A stretch of 64,000 nt of DNA from contig CAVQDQ010000005.1 of assembly GCA_963711315.1 (NCBI GenBank), positions 310,001-374,000 on the forward strand. Direction: 5' to 3'. The DNA comes from PALSA-612 sp963711315. GTDB taxonomy: Bacteria; Actinomycetota; Thermoleophilia; Gaiellales; Gaiellaceae. Positions 33,212 to 42,841 of this stretch are shown here, one piece after another (within the stretch, counting starts at the first letter, position 1; each line of letters begins with the position of its first letter). Position numbers and translations under genes: made by a program. The notes under the pieces were generated by a model. It saw only the letters and a program-made list of their open reading frames with translations. It searched no databases and was not told the DNA's origin.

Positions 33212-34253
33212 ATGGCCACGGGCGAAGTGAGGCTCTCGGAGCTCGTCACCGCCGGGGGCTGCGCGGCGAAGTACGCAGCTGGGAGGCTCGACGAGCTGCT
33301 GGCCGGCTTCGTCCCGCCCGAGGCGGAGAACCTCCTCGTCGGGCTCAGCCCTGCCGACGACGCGGCCGTCTACAAGCTCGACGACGAGCGCGCGCTCATC
33401 TTCACGGTCGACTTCTTTCCGCCCGTCGTGGACGATGCCGCGCGACTTCGGCGCCATCGCCGCGGCGAACGCGCTCAACGACGTCTTCGCCATGGGCGGG
33501 GCGCCTCTGATGGCTCTGTCGGTGGCGGCCTTTCCCGAGGAGTTGCCCACGAGCGTTCTGGGCGAGATCCTCGAGGGGGCGGACGAGACGGTGCGCGCCG
33601 CTGGGGCGCTGCTGGCCGGAGGGCACACGATCCGCGACGACGAGCCGAAGTACGGGCTCGCGGTGGTCGGCACCGCGCATCCAGACGCGGTCTGGGCGAA
33701 GAGCACGGCCGCGCCGGGTGACGCGATCTTCCTCACGAAGCCGCTCGGCACCGGTCTCGTGTTGCACGGGTTCAAGCGCGGGCTGGCCGGCGACACCGAG
33801 CTCGCCGAAGCCGTGCGCTGGATGCGGATGCTCAACCGCGAGGCCGCGGAGGCTCTGCGTCCCTTCGAGCCGAGCGCCGTCACCGACGTCACCGGGTTCG
33901 GCCTGCTCGGCCATGCGTACGAGACCGCATCCCGCAGCGGCGTGCAGATCGTGCTCGACGCCGTTGCCCTGCAGGCACTCCCCGGTGCGCTCGAGGTGGC
34001 TCGGGCGGGTGAGCAAACCGGGGGAGGCACCCGCAACCGGGAGTTCGCCGGCGCCCATGTCGAGGTCGCAGAAAACGTGCCGGAGGACGTGGTCGCGCTC
34101 GGTTGGGATCCGCAGACTTCCGGGGGCCTGCTCGTCTCGCTGCCGAAGGACCGGGCTGCCGTGCTGCAGGCGTCGTTCGAAGCCGTCGGCCTCTCACTCG
34201 CCAGGATCGGCGTGGTTGAGGCAGGTGCGGGTGTGAGACTCGGCTGGACGTAG
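33212..34253 (+). CDS. selD: Selenide, water dikinase (one frameshift)
   Basis: It makes selenophosphate from selenide and ATP for selenocysteine, selenouridine or a selenium cofactor. Removing one surplus base near 33436 gives 346 residues, the standard length. The N-terminus LSELVTAGGCAAK matches the catalytic GxGCxCK region: the equivalents of E. coli Cys17 and Lys20 are present, Cys19 is Ala. Further motifs are ADDAAVYKLDD, FTVDFFPPVVDD, GAIAAANALNDVFAMGG, GGHTI and DVTGFGLLGHAYE. TACAGT (33200-33205) is 6 bases before the ATG. No other selenium gene is visible in the window. Confidence 0.92.
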
Positions 34254-34262
34254 ACTGGACCG

Positions 34263-35147
34263 ATGTCCGACGAGCTCCGTCTCGAGTCCCGCCCCTCCCT
34301 GAATCGGCCGATCCTCGTGACGGCGTTTCGAGGCTGGAACGACGGTGGCCAGGGCGCTTCGCTTGCGGCCCAGCACCTCGTGACGACCTGGGATGCCGAG
34401 AAGTTCGCAGACATCGACCCCGAGGGCTTCTACGACTTCCAGGCGACGCGGCCCAGGGTTTCCCTCGTCGATGGCCTGACACGGCAGATCGACTGGCCCG
34501 AGAACGACTTCTTCTACGCCAGCCCCGGCGGCGGGCGCGACGTAGTGATGCTCGTGGGCACGGAGCCGAACATCCGCTGGCGGACGTTCACCGAGCTCAT
34601 TGTCGAGCTGGCGCATGAGCTGGGGATCGATCTCGTCGTGAGCCTCGGCGCGCTGCTCGCGGATGTCCCCCACACTCGCCCGGCGCCTGTGACCGGCGCC
34701 GGCTCGGACCCGGAGCTGGTCGAGCGGCTCGGCCTCCAGGCGTCACGGTACGAGGGGCCGACGGGGATCGTCGGCGTGCTCCATGACGCCTGCCGGGACG
34801 AGGGCATGACGTCCGTGAGCTTCTGGGCAGCTGTGCCGCACTACGTCTCGCTCGCGCCCAGCCCGCGCGCCGCGCTCGCCCTCTGCGAGCGCGTCTCGTC
34901 GCTGCTGGACGTGCCGATCGACGTCAGTGAGCTCGAGGAAATGGTGGAGGGCTACACATCTCATGTGACCGAGGCCGTGTCCTCGGACGAGGACGCCGCC
35001 GCGTACGTCGACGAGCTGGAGCAGCGCGCCGACATCATCGAAGAAAGCGATCTCCCGAGCGGCGACTCCATCGCCGCCGAGCTCACGCGCTATCTTCGCG
35101 AGCGCGAGCAGGGCGACTCGCCGCCCGACGCCGCCCGCGGGCAGTGA
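34263..35147 (+). CDS. PAC2-family protein
   Basis: This 294-residue member of the PAC2 (proteasome assembly chaperone 2-like) family, common in actinobacteria, shows the fold pattern NRPILVTAFRGWNDGGQ, VMLVGTEPNIRWRTF, VVSLGALLADVPHTRP and FWAAVPHYVSLAPSPRA, followed by a long acidic C-terminus. The bacterial function is not established; a link to proteasome or PafE is suggested from homology only. TAGACT (34251-34256) overlaps the selD stop codon and lies 6 bases before the ATG. The stop overlaps the Tag gene start. Confidence 0.9.
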   Translation: MSDELRLESRPSLNRPILVTAFRGWNDGGQGASLAAQHLVTTWDAEKFADIDPEGFYDFQATRPRVSLVDGLTRQIDWPENDFFYASPGGGRDVVMLVGTEPNIRWRTFTELIVELAHELGIDLVVSLGALLADVPHTRPAPVTGAGSDPELVERLGLQASRYEGPTGIVGVLHDACRDEGMTSVSFWAAVPHYVSLAPSPRAALALCERVSSLLDVPIDVSELEEMVEGYTSHVTEAVSSDEDAAAYVDELEQRADIIEESDLPSGDSIAAELTRYLREREQGDSPPDAARGQ

Positions 35148-35728
35148 ACGCTGCCGGAAGCGGTGCGCCTGGGCGCCTGCCGACGATCCGCTCTACGTCG
35201 CGTACCACGACGAGGAGTGGGGCGTGCCGTCCCACGACGACACGCACCTCTACGAGATGCTGGTCCTCGAAGGCGCGCAGGCGGGCCTGTCGTGGTCGAC
35301 GATCCTTCGCAAGCGTGAGGGCTACCGGCGGGCGTTTGCCGGCTTCGACCCGGAGGCAGTGGCGCGGTTCGGGCCGGCCGACACGGAGCGGCTGCTCCAG
35401 GACTCCGGCATCGTACGCAACCGGCTGAAGGTGGAATCGGCCATCTCGAACGCCACGCGCGTGCTGGAGGTTCAGGAGGCTGAGGGCAGCCTGGCTGCGT
35501 ATCTGTGGGGCTTCGTCGACGGCACGCCGATCGTCGGCAAGTTCCGTGAGCTGGGTGACCTGCCGGCGGAAACGGCTGAGTCGCAGGCGATGAGCAAGGA
35601 CCTCAAGCGCCGCGGCTTTCGCTTCGTCGGGACCGACCATCTGTTATGCCTTGATGCAGTCGACGGGCATGGTCAACGACCACGTCACGTCGTGCTTCCG
35701 CTACCGAGAGGTGGCTAGGCAGGGTTAG
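35144..35728 (+). CDS. tag: DNA-3-methyladenine glycosylase I (two frameshifts)
   Basis: It removes 3-methyladenine from alkylated DNA. One base seems missing near 35150-35160 and one G is surplus in GGG at 35629-35631; the corrected gene has 194 residues. The zinc site of Tag is present: Cys in RKRCAWA, His in VAYHDEEWGVP, then, after correction, His and Cys in MVNDHVTSCFRY. LVLEGAQAGLSWSTILRKRE and DSGIVRNRLKVES form the base-binding core. GTG 35144 overlaps the PAC2 stop (GTGA). The end overlaps the convergent DipZ gene. Confidence 0.88.
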
Positions 35729-37445
35729 TGCCGGCCGGCCGCATGCCGCGCATGCCCGGCCTCACACTGGTTCTCCGGGGCTGCTCCGGCTCCGAGCCGA
35801 ACGTGAATGCGTACGCGGCGAGCCCCGGGCTGAACCGCAGCTCGAGCGTTCGATCCGTGCGTGTGCCGAAGTCGGCCAGCGTGTACAGCTTGTTGGTGGA
35901 GACGCGCACCGTCCGCGTCCGGCGGCCGTCGACGAGCACGTCCACCGTCCCGCGGCCGCTGAGCACGAGGTAGACGAGCCTCGCGTACGCGCGAATGCGC
36001 AGCCGCGCGTTGGGGCCGGCGACGCTGCGCTCGCCCTCGACCCGCCAGCGACCTGCGTATGCGAACCCGTCTTCGGGCAGCGCCTTGGGGAACGTGTACC
36101 TCGCCATCCGCTCCTCCTCGATCGGCGATCCCGAGTAGGCGGAGGACAGGCGCTCCCAGCCGACGTACGTCTCCGGCGTCAGCGGTCCCTCGGGCGTGCG
36201 ATCCGGTCGCATCGCGACGCGCGACGAGTCGTCGACGGCGAGCAGCGTGCGTATAGCGTGCTCGGTGCGAGCGTACTGGCCCTCCCCGAAGTGGACGTAC
36301 CGCACGTGGCCCGCCCGGTCGACCAGATAGTTGGCGGGCCAGTACTGGTTCGCGTACGCGTTCCACGTCCCGAAGGCGTTGTCGAGTGCCACGGGATGCT
36401 CGATGCCGAGATCCCGGACGGCGCTGCGCACATTGCGAGGCTCGTGCTCGAACGCGAACTCGGGCGCATGAACGCCGACGACGACGAAGCCGTCGCGCCG
36501 GTACGCGTCGTACCACGCCTTCACGTGCGGCAGCTCGCGCAGGCAGTTGATGCACGTGTAGGTCCAGAAGTTCACGAGCACGACTTTTCCCCGCAGGCCC
36601 ACCATCGTCAGCGGCCGCCCGCCCGGCGTGTTGAGCCACAGGGAGACATCCGTGAAGTCGGGCGCCGGCCCGTAGTCGTCGAGCACCGTCTCGGGCTTGT
36701 CCGTCGCTCCTGGCCCTGTGCCTCCGTCGTGCAGCCCCGCGAGGGCGCGGCGGGCACGCGCGCTGTTCTCGACATGGTCCTGTACGGCCTGCGTGTAGCC
36801 GGGGACGGCGGTGGTGAAGTGGCGGTCGACGTTCAGCGCGATCGCCAACGCCGTGGCCGCGATGACGACTCCCAGTCCGCGTCGCAACCCCACCGCGTGG
36901 GCGCGGACGACGGCGAGGCGCCCCGCGCGCTGGCCGCCGATGGCGAAAGCGAGCAGCGGCACCGCGTAGCCGAGTGAGTAGGCAACCGTCAGCAGCAGGG
37001 CGTCGACGCCGACCTCCCGGCTCGCCGCGACGACAGCCACGGCAGCGAGCACGGGCCCGGCGCAGGGCACCATCACGAGCCCGAGGCTGGCGCCGAGCAG
37101 GAACCCTCCGCCGAGGTCGCGTCCGCTGCGGCGCGTGAATCGAGCGAGCGAGCGTTCGACCAGCAGGCCGAAGCTCGGGAAGATCAGCGTCGCAGCGACG
37201 AGGAAGAGCAGCGCGAGCGCAACGTTCCTCAGCACGTCGAGCGGCAGTCCGAGCAGATCGAGAAGCCACGCGGCGAAGAGCACGGACAGCGTGAAACTCA
37301 CGACCAGACCGGCCACGATCGCGTAGGGGCGACGGGGGCCGCCGGCGGCCGAGCCGGCCAGCAAGACGGGAAGCACCGGCAGGACGCACGGCGACAGAGC
37401 CGTGATCAGGCCCGCAATGAATCCGATGCCCAAGAGGACGAGCAT
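35715..37445 (-). CDS. dipZ: DipZ-like fusion: CcdA membrane domain, thioredoxin-like and C-terminal beta domain
   Basis: A 576-residue protein combining a six- to seven-helix CcdA/DsbD-type domain (residues 1-225, with redox cysteines in LSPCVLPVLPV and MVPCAGPVLA), a TlpA/thioredoxin-like domain (about 290-420, active site YTCINCLRELP) and a C-terminal carbohydrate-binding-like beta domain (about 430-560). This matches mycobacterial DipZ. It transfers reducing power from cytoplasmic thioredoxin across the membrane to its own extracellular domain. It ends in a convergent overlap with tag. Confidence 0.93.
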   Translation of the reverse strand: MLVLLGIGFIAGLITALSPCVLPVLPVLLAGSAAGGPRRPYAIVAGLVVSFTLSVLFAAWLLDLLGLPLDVLRNVALALLFLVAATLIFPSFGLLVERSLARFTRRSGRDLGGGFLLGASLGLVMVPCAGPVLAAVAVVAASREVGVDALLLTVAYSLGYAVPLLAFAIGGQRAGRLAVVRAHAVGLRRGLGVVIAATALAIALNVDRHFTTAVPGYTQAVQDHVENSARARRALAGLHDGGTGPGATDKPETVLDDYGPAPDFTDVSLWLNTPGGRPLTMVGLRGKVVLVNFWTYTCINCLRELPHVKAWYDAYRRDGFVVVGVHAPEFAFEHEPRNVRSAVRDLGIEHPVALDNAFGTWNAYANQYWPANYLVDRAGHVRYVHFGEGQYARTEHAIRTLLAVDDSSRVAMRPDRTPEGPLTPETYVGWERLSSAYSGSPIEEERMARYTFPKALPEDGFAYAGRWRVEGERSVAGPNARLRIRAYARLVYLVLSGRGTVDVLVDGRRTRTVRVSTNKLYTLADFGTRTDRTLELRFSPGLAAYAFTFGSEPEQPRRTSVRPGMRGMRPAGTNPA

Positions 37446-37485
37446 CAGCGTCCTACGAGCGTAGCCGGGAAAGCTTGCGCCGAGG

Positions 37486-39939
37486 TTACGAGCCGTTGAG
37501 CGTTTCGGCTGACGCCGTCTCTACGGCCGGCGTTGCCTCGACCAAGGCTTCCGCATCTACCGGCTGCGCCGCCGCTGCACCGCGCTTCTTGCGGCGCCTG
37601 CGTCTGCGCGAACGGCGCGGCGGCTTCGGCTCGGGCAAGTTCTCGGCGAGGCCCCCGGCCACGTCCTGAACAGTGCCCAGTTCCTCGCGGGCGGCGTCGA
37701 GCAGCTTTGTCGCACGAGGCGTGTACCCGTCGGCCGAGGCCAGCAATGCCGCGGCCACCGGCAGCGGCTGCTCCCGCGCCGCGGCCACAAGCTTCGCGGC
37801 GTTCTCCTCGTGACGGTGACCGCGTGAGTTGGCGAGCGCGCCGAGCAGGCGCTTGGCCTCCGCGAACTCCGCGCTGGCCGCGCGATCCTGCGCCTTGCGG
37901 GTCGCCCGCGCGAGCCGCCACGTCCAGCGTTCGAGGATCTGGTCCGGCGCGTCGGGCTTCCCCTGGGCGATCGCCTGCAGCAGCATGCGGCCACCGGGCA
38001 AGCGGTCCTTCTCCCACGGCGGCGCCTGCGTGACGAGGGTGACGAGATCGTCGAAGCTCGCGCGGTCGACCGTCGTGGATACGCGGTCTGCGAGCGCCAT
38101 CATCCGCAGCCGCCGGTTGGGGTTCTCGGCCGCGCACGTGAAGAGGAACTGGTCGAGCGCCTCCTTCCCGGCACGCCCGTCCGTGAAGCTCTTGACGATC
38201 TCGGCGCGTTCCTCGAAGCGCACGGCGCGCCCGGCGAACGTCGCCCAGTAACGCTGCTCCTCCTCGTCGAGGTACTTGGGGTCGATTCGCTGCCACTCGC
38301 GGGCGATGACGGCCAGCCGTCGTCGTACGTCGGGAGTGACGGGGACGAGCCATGGCGCCGGGGTCAGCCTCCGGCGGGCACGCCGCTGGTAGCGGCGGCG
38401 CGGGGCGGGAGTCACACGGGCACCCTCGCGGTAGAAGTCCGCGTCGAGCAGCGAGTGGAGGGTGATCACGCGCTCGGAGTGGGTCGCGCCCTTGTTCACG
38501 AAGTCGACGACGACGCCGGCTTCCTTGCGCGGATGCATGCGCATGATGCGGCCGATCCGCTGCTGGTAGACGCGGCGGCTGGCTGTCGGCGCCAGGTGCA
38601 TGACGACGGTCGCGCGCGGAGAGTTCCAGCCCTCCGCGAGCAGCATCGCGTTGATGAGGACGTTGATCTCGCCCCGCTCGTAGGCGGCCAGCGTCTCTGC
38701 CAGCCGTACGGGCGGCGTGCGCCCCGAGACGGCCTCGGCCTTGAGGCCCGCGGCACGGAACTCCTGGGCGAGGTTGTACGCGTGATCAACCCCTGCCGCG
38801 TAGACGATCCCGGGCGTGTCTTCGAAGCGATCGCGGTACAGGCTCGCAGCCGCCTGGTTCAGCGCCTGGTGGTCGAGCACCTTGGCCAGCGCGCCCTCAT
38901 CGAAGTCGCCGCCGACGATCGGCACCGAGTTGATCGCCGCCACCGGCGGCACGCGGAGAGAGCGCAGCGGCGCGATCAGGCCGCGGCGTGCTGCGTCCTG
39001 GAGCGGCAGGTCGTCGACCGACGCAGGAAAGACGTCGGCCACCTGCTTGGCGATCAGCTGCTCGGTCGCCGTCATGCCGATGTAGATCGGGTCGGGGAAG
39101 CTGCGAATCGCGGCGGACGTCTTCTCGCCGAGGGCGGTGTGCGCCTCGTCTGCGATCACCAGGTGATACGCCTCGCGGTTGAGATCGCCCACATGGCGGG
39201 CGAACCACGCGTACGTCTGGATGGTGATCGGGTTCGAGATCGGTGGCTTCGTGCCCTTGAGGATCTCGGGCGTCAGCCGGTCGCCGTAGCCTTCCGCGGT
39301 CAGCTCGCGGATGAACTGGCTGACGAGCAGCCTGCGGTGAGTGAGGATGAGGACGCCTTCGGTGCGGGCCGCCTCCACGAAGCCGGCTGCGGCGATGGTC
39401 TTGCCGGAGGCCGTCGGGTGACGGAAGCGATAGCGGCGCACCGCGCCCGGGTCCTCACCGACGGGCTCCGGCTCTTCGTCTACGACCTCTACGTGGCCGT
39501 TCTCGTCGGCATATGTGGAGAGGTCGCCGTTCTCTTCGTCCTCATCCGGCAGCGCCTCGAAGCCGTTGGCCTCCTCGAGCTTGCGCTGGTTGGCGGTGAT
39601 GAGCGCCGTGAGCATGCCGGCAAGCGCGTCGACCTGATGGCGACGCAGCTCGGTTCCGGACTCCAGTAGTGGCGGCTTGCCCGTCAGCACGCGCTCCAGG
39701 CCGAGCATGAGCGCGAAGCGAACTCGCCACTCGTATGAGGGCTCGTCGCGCCCTGCGTTGATCTCGGCTAGCGCTTCGTCCAGCGCCTGACGCCGAGCCG
39801 TGCCTGCAGCGAGCACGTCGGACGGCTCCTCGTCGGGCCGCAACAAGGGCTCGCCGGCCCAGCGTCCGGCGCGCTCGGCATCAGCAGGCAGGCCAGGCGC
39901 CTCTGTGGCTGTCGTCCGCTGTTCTGAGATTTCCGGCAT
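37486..39939 (-). CDS. DEAD/DEAH helicase, type III restriction-like superfamily 2
   Basis: An 817-residue SF2 helicase: motif I RHPTASGKTIAAAGF (residues 175-181 PTASGKT), motif Ia LTHRRLLVSQF, motif II VIADEAHTAL, motif III GMTATEQ, then the C-terminal helicase domain with AEGWNSPRATVVM and the motif VI RRVYQQRIGRIMRM. An acidic insertion (about 128-165) precedes motif I. After residue 510 comes a helical region unlike common families and a strongly basic tail (RRSRRRRRRKKRG) that could bind nucleic acid. No methylase or nuclease partner is adjacent, so a restriction role is not supported. Confidence 0.88.
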   Translation of the reverse strand: MPEISEQRTTATEAPGLPADAERAGRWAGEPLLRPDEEPSDVLAAGTARRQALDEALAEINAGRDEPSYEWRVRFALMLGLERVLTGKPPLLESGTELRRHQVDALAGMLTALITANQRKLEEANGFEALPDEDEENGDLSTYADENGHVEVVDEEPEPVGEDPGAVRRYRFRHPTASGKTIAAAGFVEAARTEGVLILTHRRLLVSQFIRELTAEGYGDRLTPEILKGTKPPISNPITIQTYAWFARHVGDLNREAYHLVIADEAHTALGEKTSAAIRSFPDPIYIGMTATEQLIAKQVADVFPASVDDLPLQDAARRGLIAPLRSLRVPPVAAINSVPIVGGDFDEGALAKVLDHQALNQAAASLYRDRFEDTPGIVYAAGVDHAYNLAQEFRAAGLKAEAVSGRTPPVRLAETLAAYERGEINVLINAMLLAEGWNSPRATVVMHLAPTASRRVYQQRIGRIMRMHPRKEAGVVVDFVNKGATHSERVITLHSLLDADFYREGARVTPAPRRRYQRRARRRLTPAPWLVPVTPDVRRRLAVIAREWQRIDPKYLDEEEQRYWATFAGRAVRFEERAEIVKSFTDGRAGKEALDQFLFTCAAENPNRRLRMMALADRVSTTVDRASFDDLVTLVTQAPPWEKDRLPGGRMLLQAIAQGKPDAPDQILERWTWRLARATRKAQDRAASAEFAEAKRLLGALANSRGHRHEENAAKLVAAAREQPLPVAAALLASADGYTPRATKLLDAAREELGTVQDVAGGLAENLPEPKPPRRSRRRRRRKKRGAAAAQPVDAEALVEATPAVETASAETLNGS

Positions 39940-40045
39940 GAGTGCAGCACACCGTCTGTGCCGCGCTTCTAGAAGATCGCCCGCAAGGAGTCTGCGAGCT
40001 CACCCAGGAGGATACCGGAAGCAGACGAAGGTCTACTTTGTACCC

Positions 40046-42841
40046 ATGGCCCAGGCGCCTGCGCAGCTGACCGAGGAGCAGCTCGCCGAGCTTCAGCGGT
40101 GGGCCGACCGGCTCGTGGCGAAAGGCGCCGAGGGCGAGCTTGAGACCCTAGCCCGCGCGATCGCGTCGTTGCGCGAGGAGGCTGAACGGGCTCGTGCAGG
40201 CAGGCCGGTCGCCGACGGGGCGGAACTCGCATCGCTACGCAGCCAGGCCGAGTCAGTGGTCGACAACGGCGCTCCCGAGCAAGTACGCGCCGCGGCGAGA
40301 GCCGTGCTCATGCTCTGCGACGACATTGCGACGCAGCGCATGCACGCGCGCGAGCTGCACGACAGGCGAAAACGCCGAATGTTGCTGCTCGTCGTCGGCG
40401 GGGCTGCCTGTCTGGGCCTGATCGCGGTCCTCGCCTCCCGTGGCGGATCCGGCGGGCTCGACCCGGCAGGACCGGCCTCCACGATCGTTGGCAAGAGCGG
40501 GCTCTCCACGCTCGCGTTCTCCGTCGAGGGAGACGAGGGCGACGTCTCCTCCACGAACTGGGTACTCGACCGTGCCCCGGTGACGGGACGCACGACCGCC
40601 CGTGCCGGCCGCCTCGTCTTCCGACCGCGGAGACTGAGCGACGGCGAGCACACGGTCGAGGTGTCGAGGCCCGGTGGCCTCTTCAATGACTCTCGTGCTT
40701 CGTGGGCATTCATCGTCGACACGCGGGCGCCGGTGATCAGCGTGGCGAATGGGTCGCTGGGCGCCAGGCGCGGCGAGCGGTACACGCTTCGCGGCGCCGT
40801 GGAGCCAGGCTCGCGGCTGCGCGTGAACGGCACGCTGGCGCCGCTCGACGAGCGCGGCCGGTTCTCGGTCCCCTTCTCGAGCGCGCCGCGACGATCGGTC
40901 GTGCTCATCGCCCGCGACACCGCGGGCAACCTCACGGACAGCAGGCTCAAGGTCGGCACGGCGCCCCGCTTTCCGCGAAACCCGGTGCGGGCGGTGCACG
41001 TCAGCGCCGACGCCTGGGCGCATCCGGGGCTGCGAGCGGGCGTGCTGGACCTGCTCTCCGAGAGACGAATCAACGCTGTCGAGCTCGACATCAAGGACGA
41101 GCTCGGCATCGTCGGTTGGCGTTCGGGTGTGCCAGTGGCCGAGAAGATCGGCGCCGAGCGGGGAACCTACGACCTCGCCGACGCCGTGAAGCTACTGCAC
41201 GCTCGCGGCGCGAGGGTGATCGGCCGCCTCGTGGCGTTCCGCGACCCCGTCCTGGCGCAGTGGGCGTGGACCCACGACCGCCGGGAGCTCGTCATCCAGA
41301 CTCCCTCCGGCGGCGCGTATTCGGGTGGCTACGGCGGCTTCACGAATTACACGCACCCGGACGTGCAGGCCTACAACGTCGACCTCGCGGTCGCTGCGGC
41401 CAAGCTCGGGGTCGACGACATCCTCTACGACTACGTGCGCAGGCCCGACGGGCCGCTCGGATCGATGGTCGTGCCGGGTCTGCAGGGCGACCCCGCGGAC
41501 GCAATCGTGCGCTTCCTGGCGCAGGCACGCCGGCAGCTTGCTCCGCGCGACACCTTCCTCGGTGCCTCGGTCTTCGGCATCTCCGCCACGCGGCCCGACG
41601 AGATCGCTCAAGACGTGCCCGCGATCGCCCGCGAGGTCGACTACATCGCGCCGATGCTCTACCCGTCCCACTGGGGGCCGAACGAGTACGGGGTCCGTGA
41701 CCCGGAGCGCCAGCCCTACGCAATCGTGCGCCGGTCGTTGCTCGACTTCAACCGCGCGGTGCGCGGGTCGGGAGCACGCGTCGTGCCCTGGCTCCAGGAC
41801 TTCTCCCTGGGCGTCGAGTACGGCGAGCGCGAGGTGAAGGCGCAGATCGACGCCACCCGCGCGGCCGGCCTCCACGAGTACCTGTTGTGGGATCCAACGG
41901 TCACGTACGCAAGCGGCGCGCTGACGAGGGATGCGGCGCTGCCGACAGTGGGCACACGCTCATCGTCGTCCCCGGCATTCCGGCAGCTCGTGCAGCTCCC
42001 GCGTTCTCGCTCGCCGGACGATCCCGTGCGCAGCGGTCTCGAGCCCAACGAGCTCGGCGTCGTTCCCGTCGTCATGTACCACCGGCTGCTCGCCGACGGT
42101 GGCGGGGACTACGACCTCACTCCCGACCAGTTCCGAGCCGAGCTCACACGGCTGTACCGGGACCACTACCGGCCGGTGACGGCGTCGGCGCTCGTGACCG
42201 GGAAGATCGACCTCCCGCGCGGCGCCAGCCCCGTTGTCCTGACCTTCGACGATTCCTCGACGAGCCAGGCGGCTTTGCTGGAGGACGGCCGCATCGATCC
42301 AGACTCGATGGTCGGCATCATGCTCGAGTTCGCGAGGGATCACCCCGACTTCCGGCCGACGGGCACCCTCTACCTCAACCGTCAGCCGTTCGGAGACGAT
42401 CCGCGGGCGGCCGAGCTCGCTCGGCGGCTTCTGGCGCTCGGCTTCGAGCTCGGCAACCACACCCTCGATCACGCCCGTCTCGACGAGCTGACCGACGAGG
42501 GAGTGCAGCGCGAGATCGTGCTGGGCAACCGGCTGATTCGCGACCTCGTGCCGGACGCCTCGGTGCAGACGATCGCGCTGCCGTACGGGCTGCTACCCAT
42601 CCGGCGCAAGCTCGCGCTCCAGGGGTCGTGGAACGGCGAGAGCTATCGCTTTGCCGGAGCGTTCCTTGCCGGGGCGGAGCCGTCACCCTCACCCGCCGCC
42701 GACGACTTCGAGCCGATGGAGATCCCGCGCATTCGCACCGATCCGAGGGACTTGCCCAACGGCTCGTCGGACTGGCTGGCGCGTCTGAAGGCGAGCCCCG
42801 AGCTGCGCTACGTCTCCGACGGGAAGCGCAGCACTCCTTAG
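40046..42841 (+). CDS. Membrane-anchored fusion of a glycoside hydrolase-like TIM barrel and a polysaccharide deacetylase
   Basis: 931 residues from ATG 40046. An N-terminal cytoplasmic helical region (1-108) is followed by one membrane segment (111-131, MLLLVVGGAACLGLIAVLA). Then come an Ig-like stretch (about 150-305), a DUF4015-type putative glycoside hydrolase barrel (about 316-630; NAVELDIKDELG, DILYDYVRRPDG, YIAPMLYPSHW) and a CE4 NodB-type deacetylase domain (673-930) with VVLTFDDSS and GNHTLDHARL, the metal-binding Asp and His-x3-His. Both enzymes would face outside and act on cell-wall or exopolysaccharide. TACTTT (40034-40039) is 6 bases before the ATG. Confidence 0.87.
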   Translation: MAQAPAQLTEEQLAELQRWADRLVAKGAEGELETLARAIASLREEAERARAGRPVADGAELASLRSQAESVVDNGAPEQVRAAARAVLMLCDDIATQRMHARELHDRRKRRMLLLVVGGAACLGLIAVLASRGGSGGLDPAGPASTIVGKSGLSTLAFSVEGDEGDVSSTNWVLDRAPVTGRTTARAGRLVFRPRRLSDGEHTVEVSRPGGLFNDSRASWAFIVDTRAPVISVANGSLGARRGERYTLRGAVEPGSRLRVNGTLAPLDERGRFSVPFSSAPRRSVVLIARDTAGNLTDSRLKVGTAPRFPRNPVRAVHVSADAWAHPGLRAGVLDLLSERRINAVELDIKDELGIVGWRSGVPVAEKIGAERGTYDLADAVKLLHARGARVIGRLVAFRDPVLAQWAWTHDRRELVIQTPSGGAYSGGYGGFTNYTHPDVQAYNVDLAVAAAKLGVDDILYDYVRRPDGPLGSMVVPGLQGDPADAIVRFLAQARRQLAPRDTFLGASVFGISATRPDEIAQDVPAIAREVDYIAPMLYPSHWGPNEYGVRDPERQPYAIVRRSLLDFNRAVRGSGARVVPWLQDFSLGVEYGEREVKAQIDATRAAGLHEYLLWDPTVTYASGALTRDAALPTVGTRSSSSPAFRQLVQLPRSRSPDDPVRSGLEPNELGVVPVVMYHRLLADGGGDYDLTPDQFRAELTRLYRDHYRPVTASALVTGKIDLPRGASPVVLTFDDSSTSQAALLEDGRIDPDSMVGIMLEFARDHPDFRPTGTLYLNRQPFGDDPRAAELARRLLALGFELGNHTLDHARLDELTDEGVQREIVLGNRLIRDLVPDASVQTIALPYGLLPIRRKLALQGSWNGESYRFAGAFLAGAEPSPSPAADDFEPMEIPRIRTDPRDLPNGSSDWLARLKASPELRYVSDGKRSTP

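Noticed and set aside
33200..33721. Programmed frameshifting as an explanation of split genes such as selD
   Set aside because: No slippery heptamer or downstream pseudoknot signal is apparent, the shifts hit many unrelated enzymes at random domain positions, and most are single surplus bases.
32492..34414. Extension of the SDR gene into a 640-codon frame
   Set aside because: The added 412 residues are antisense to selD and unlike any SDR; the Rossmann motif begins right after GTG 33178.
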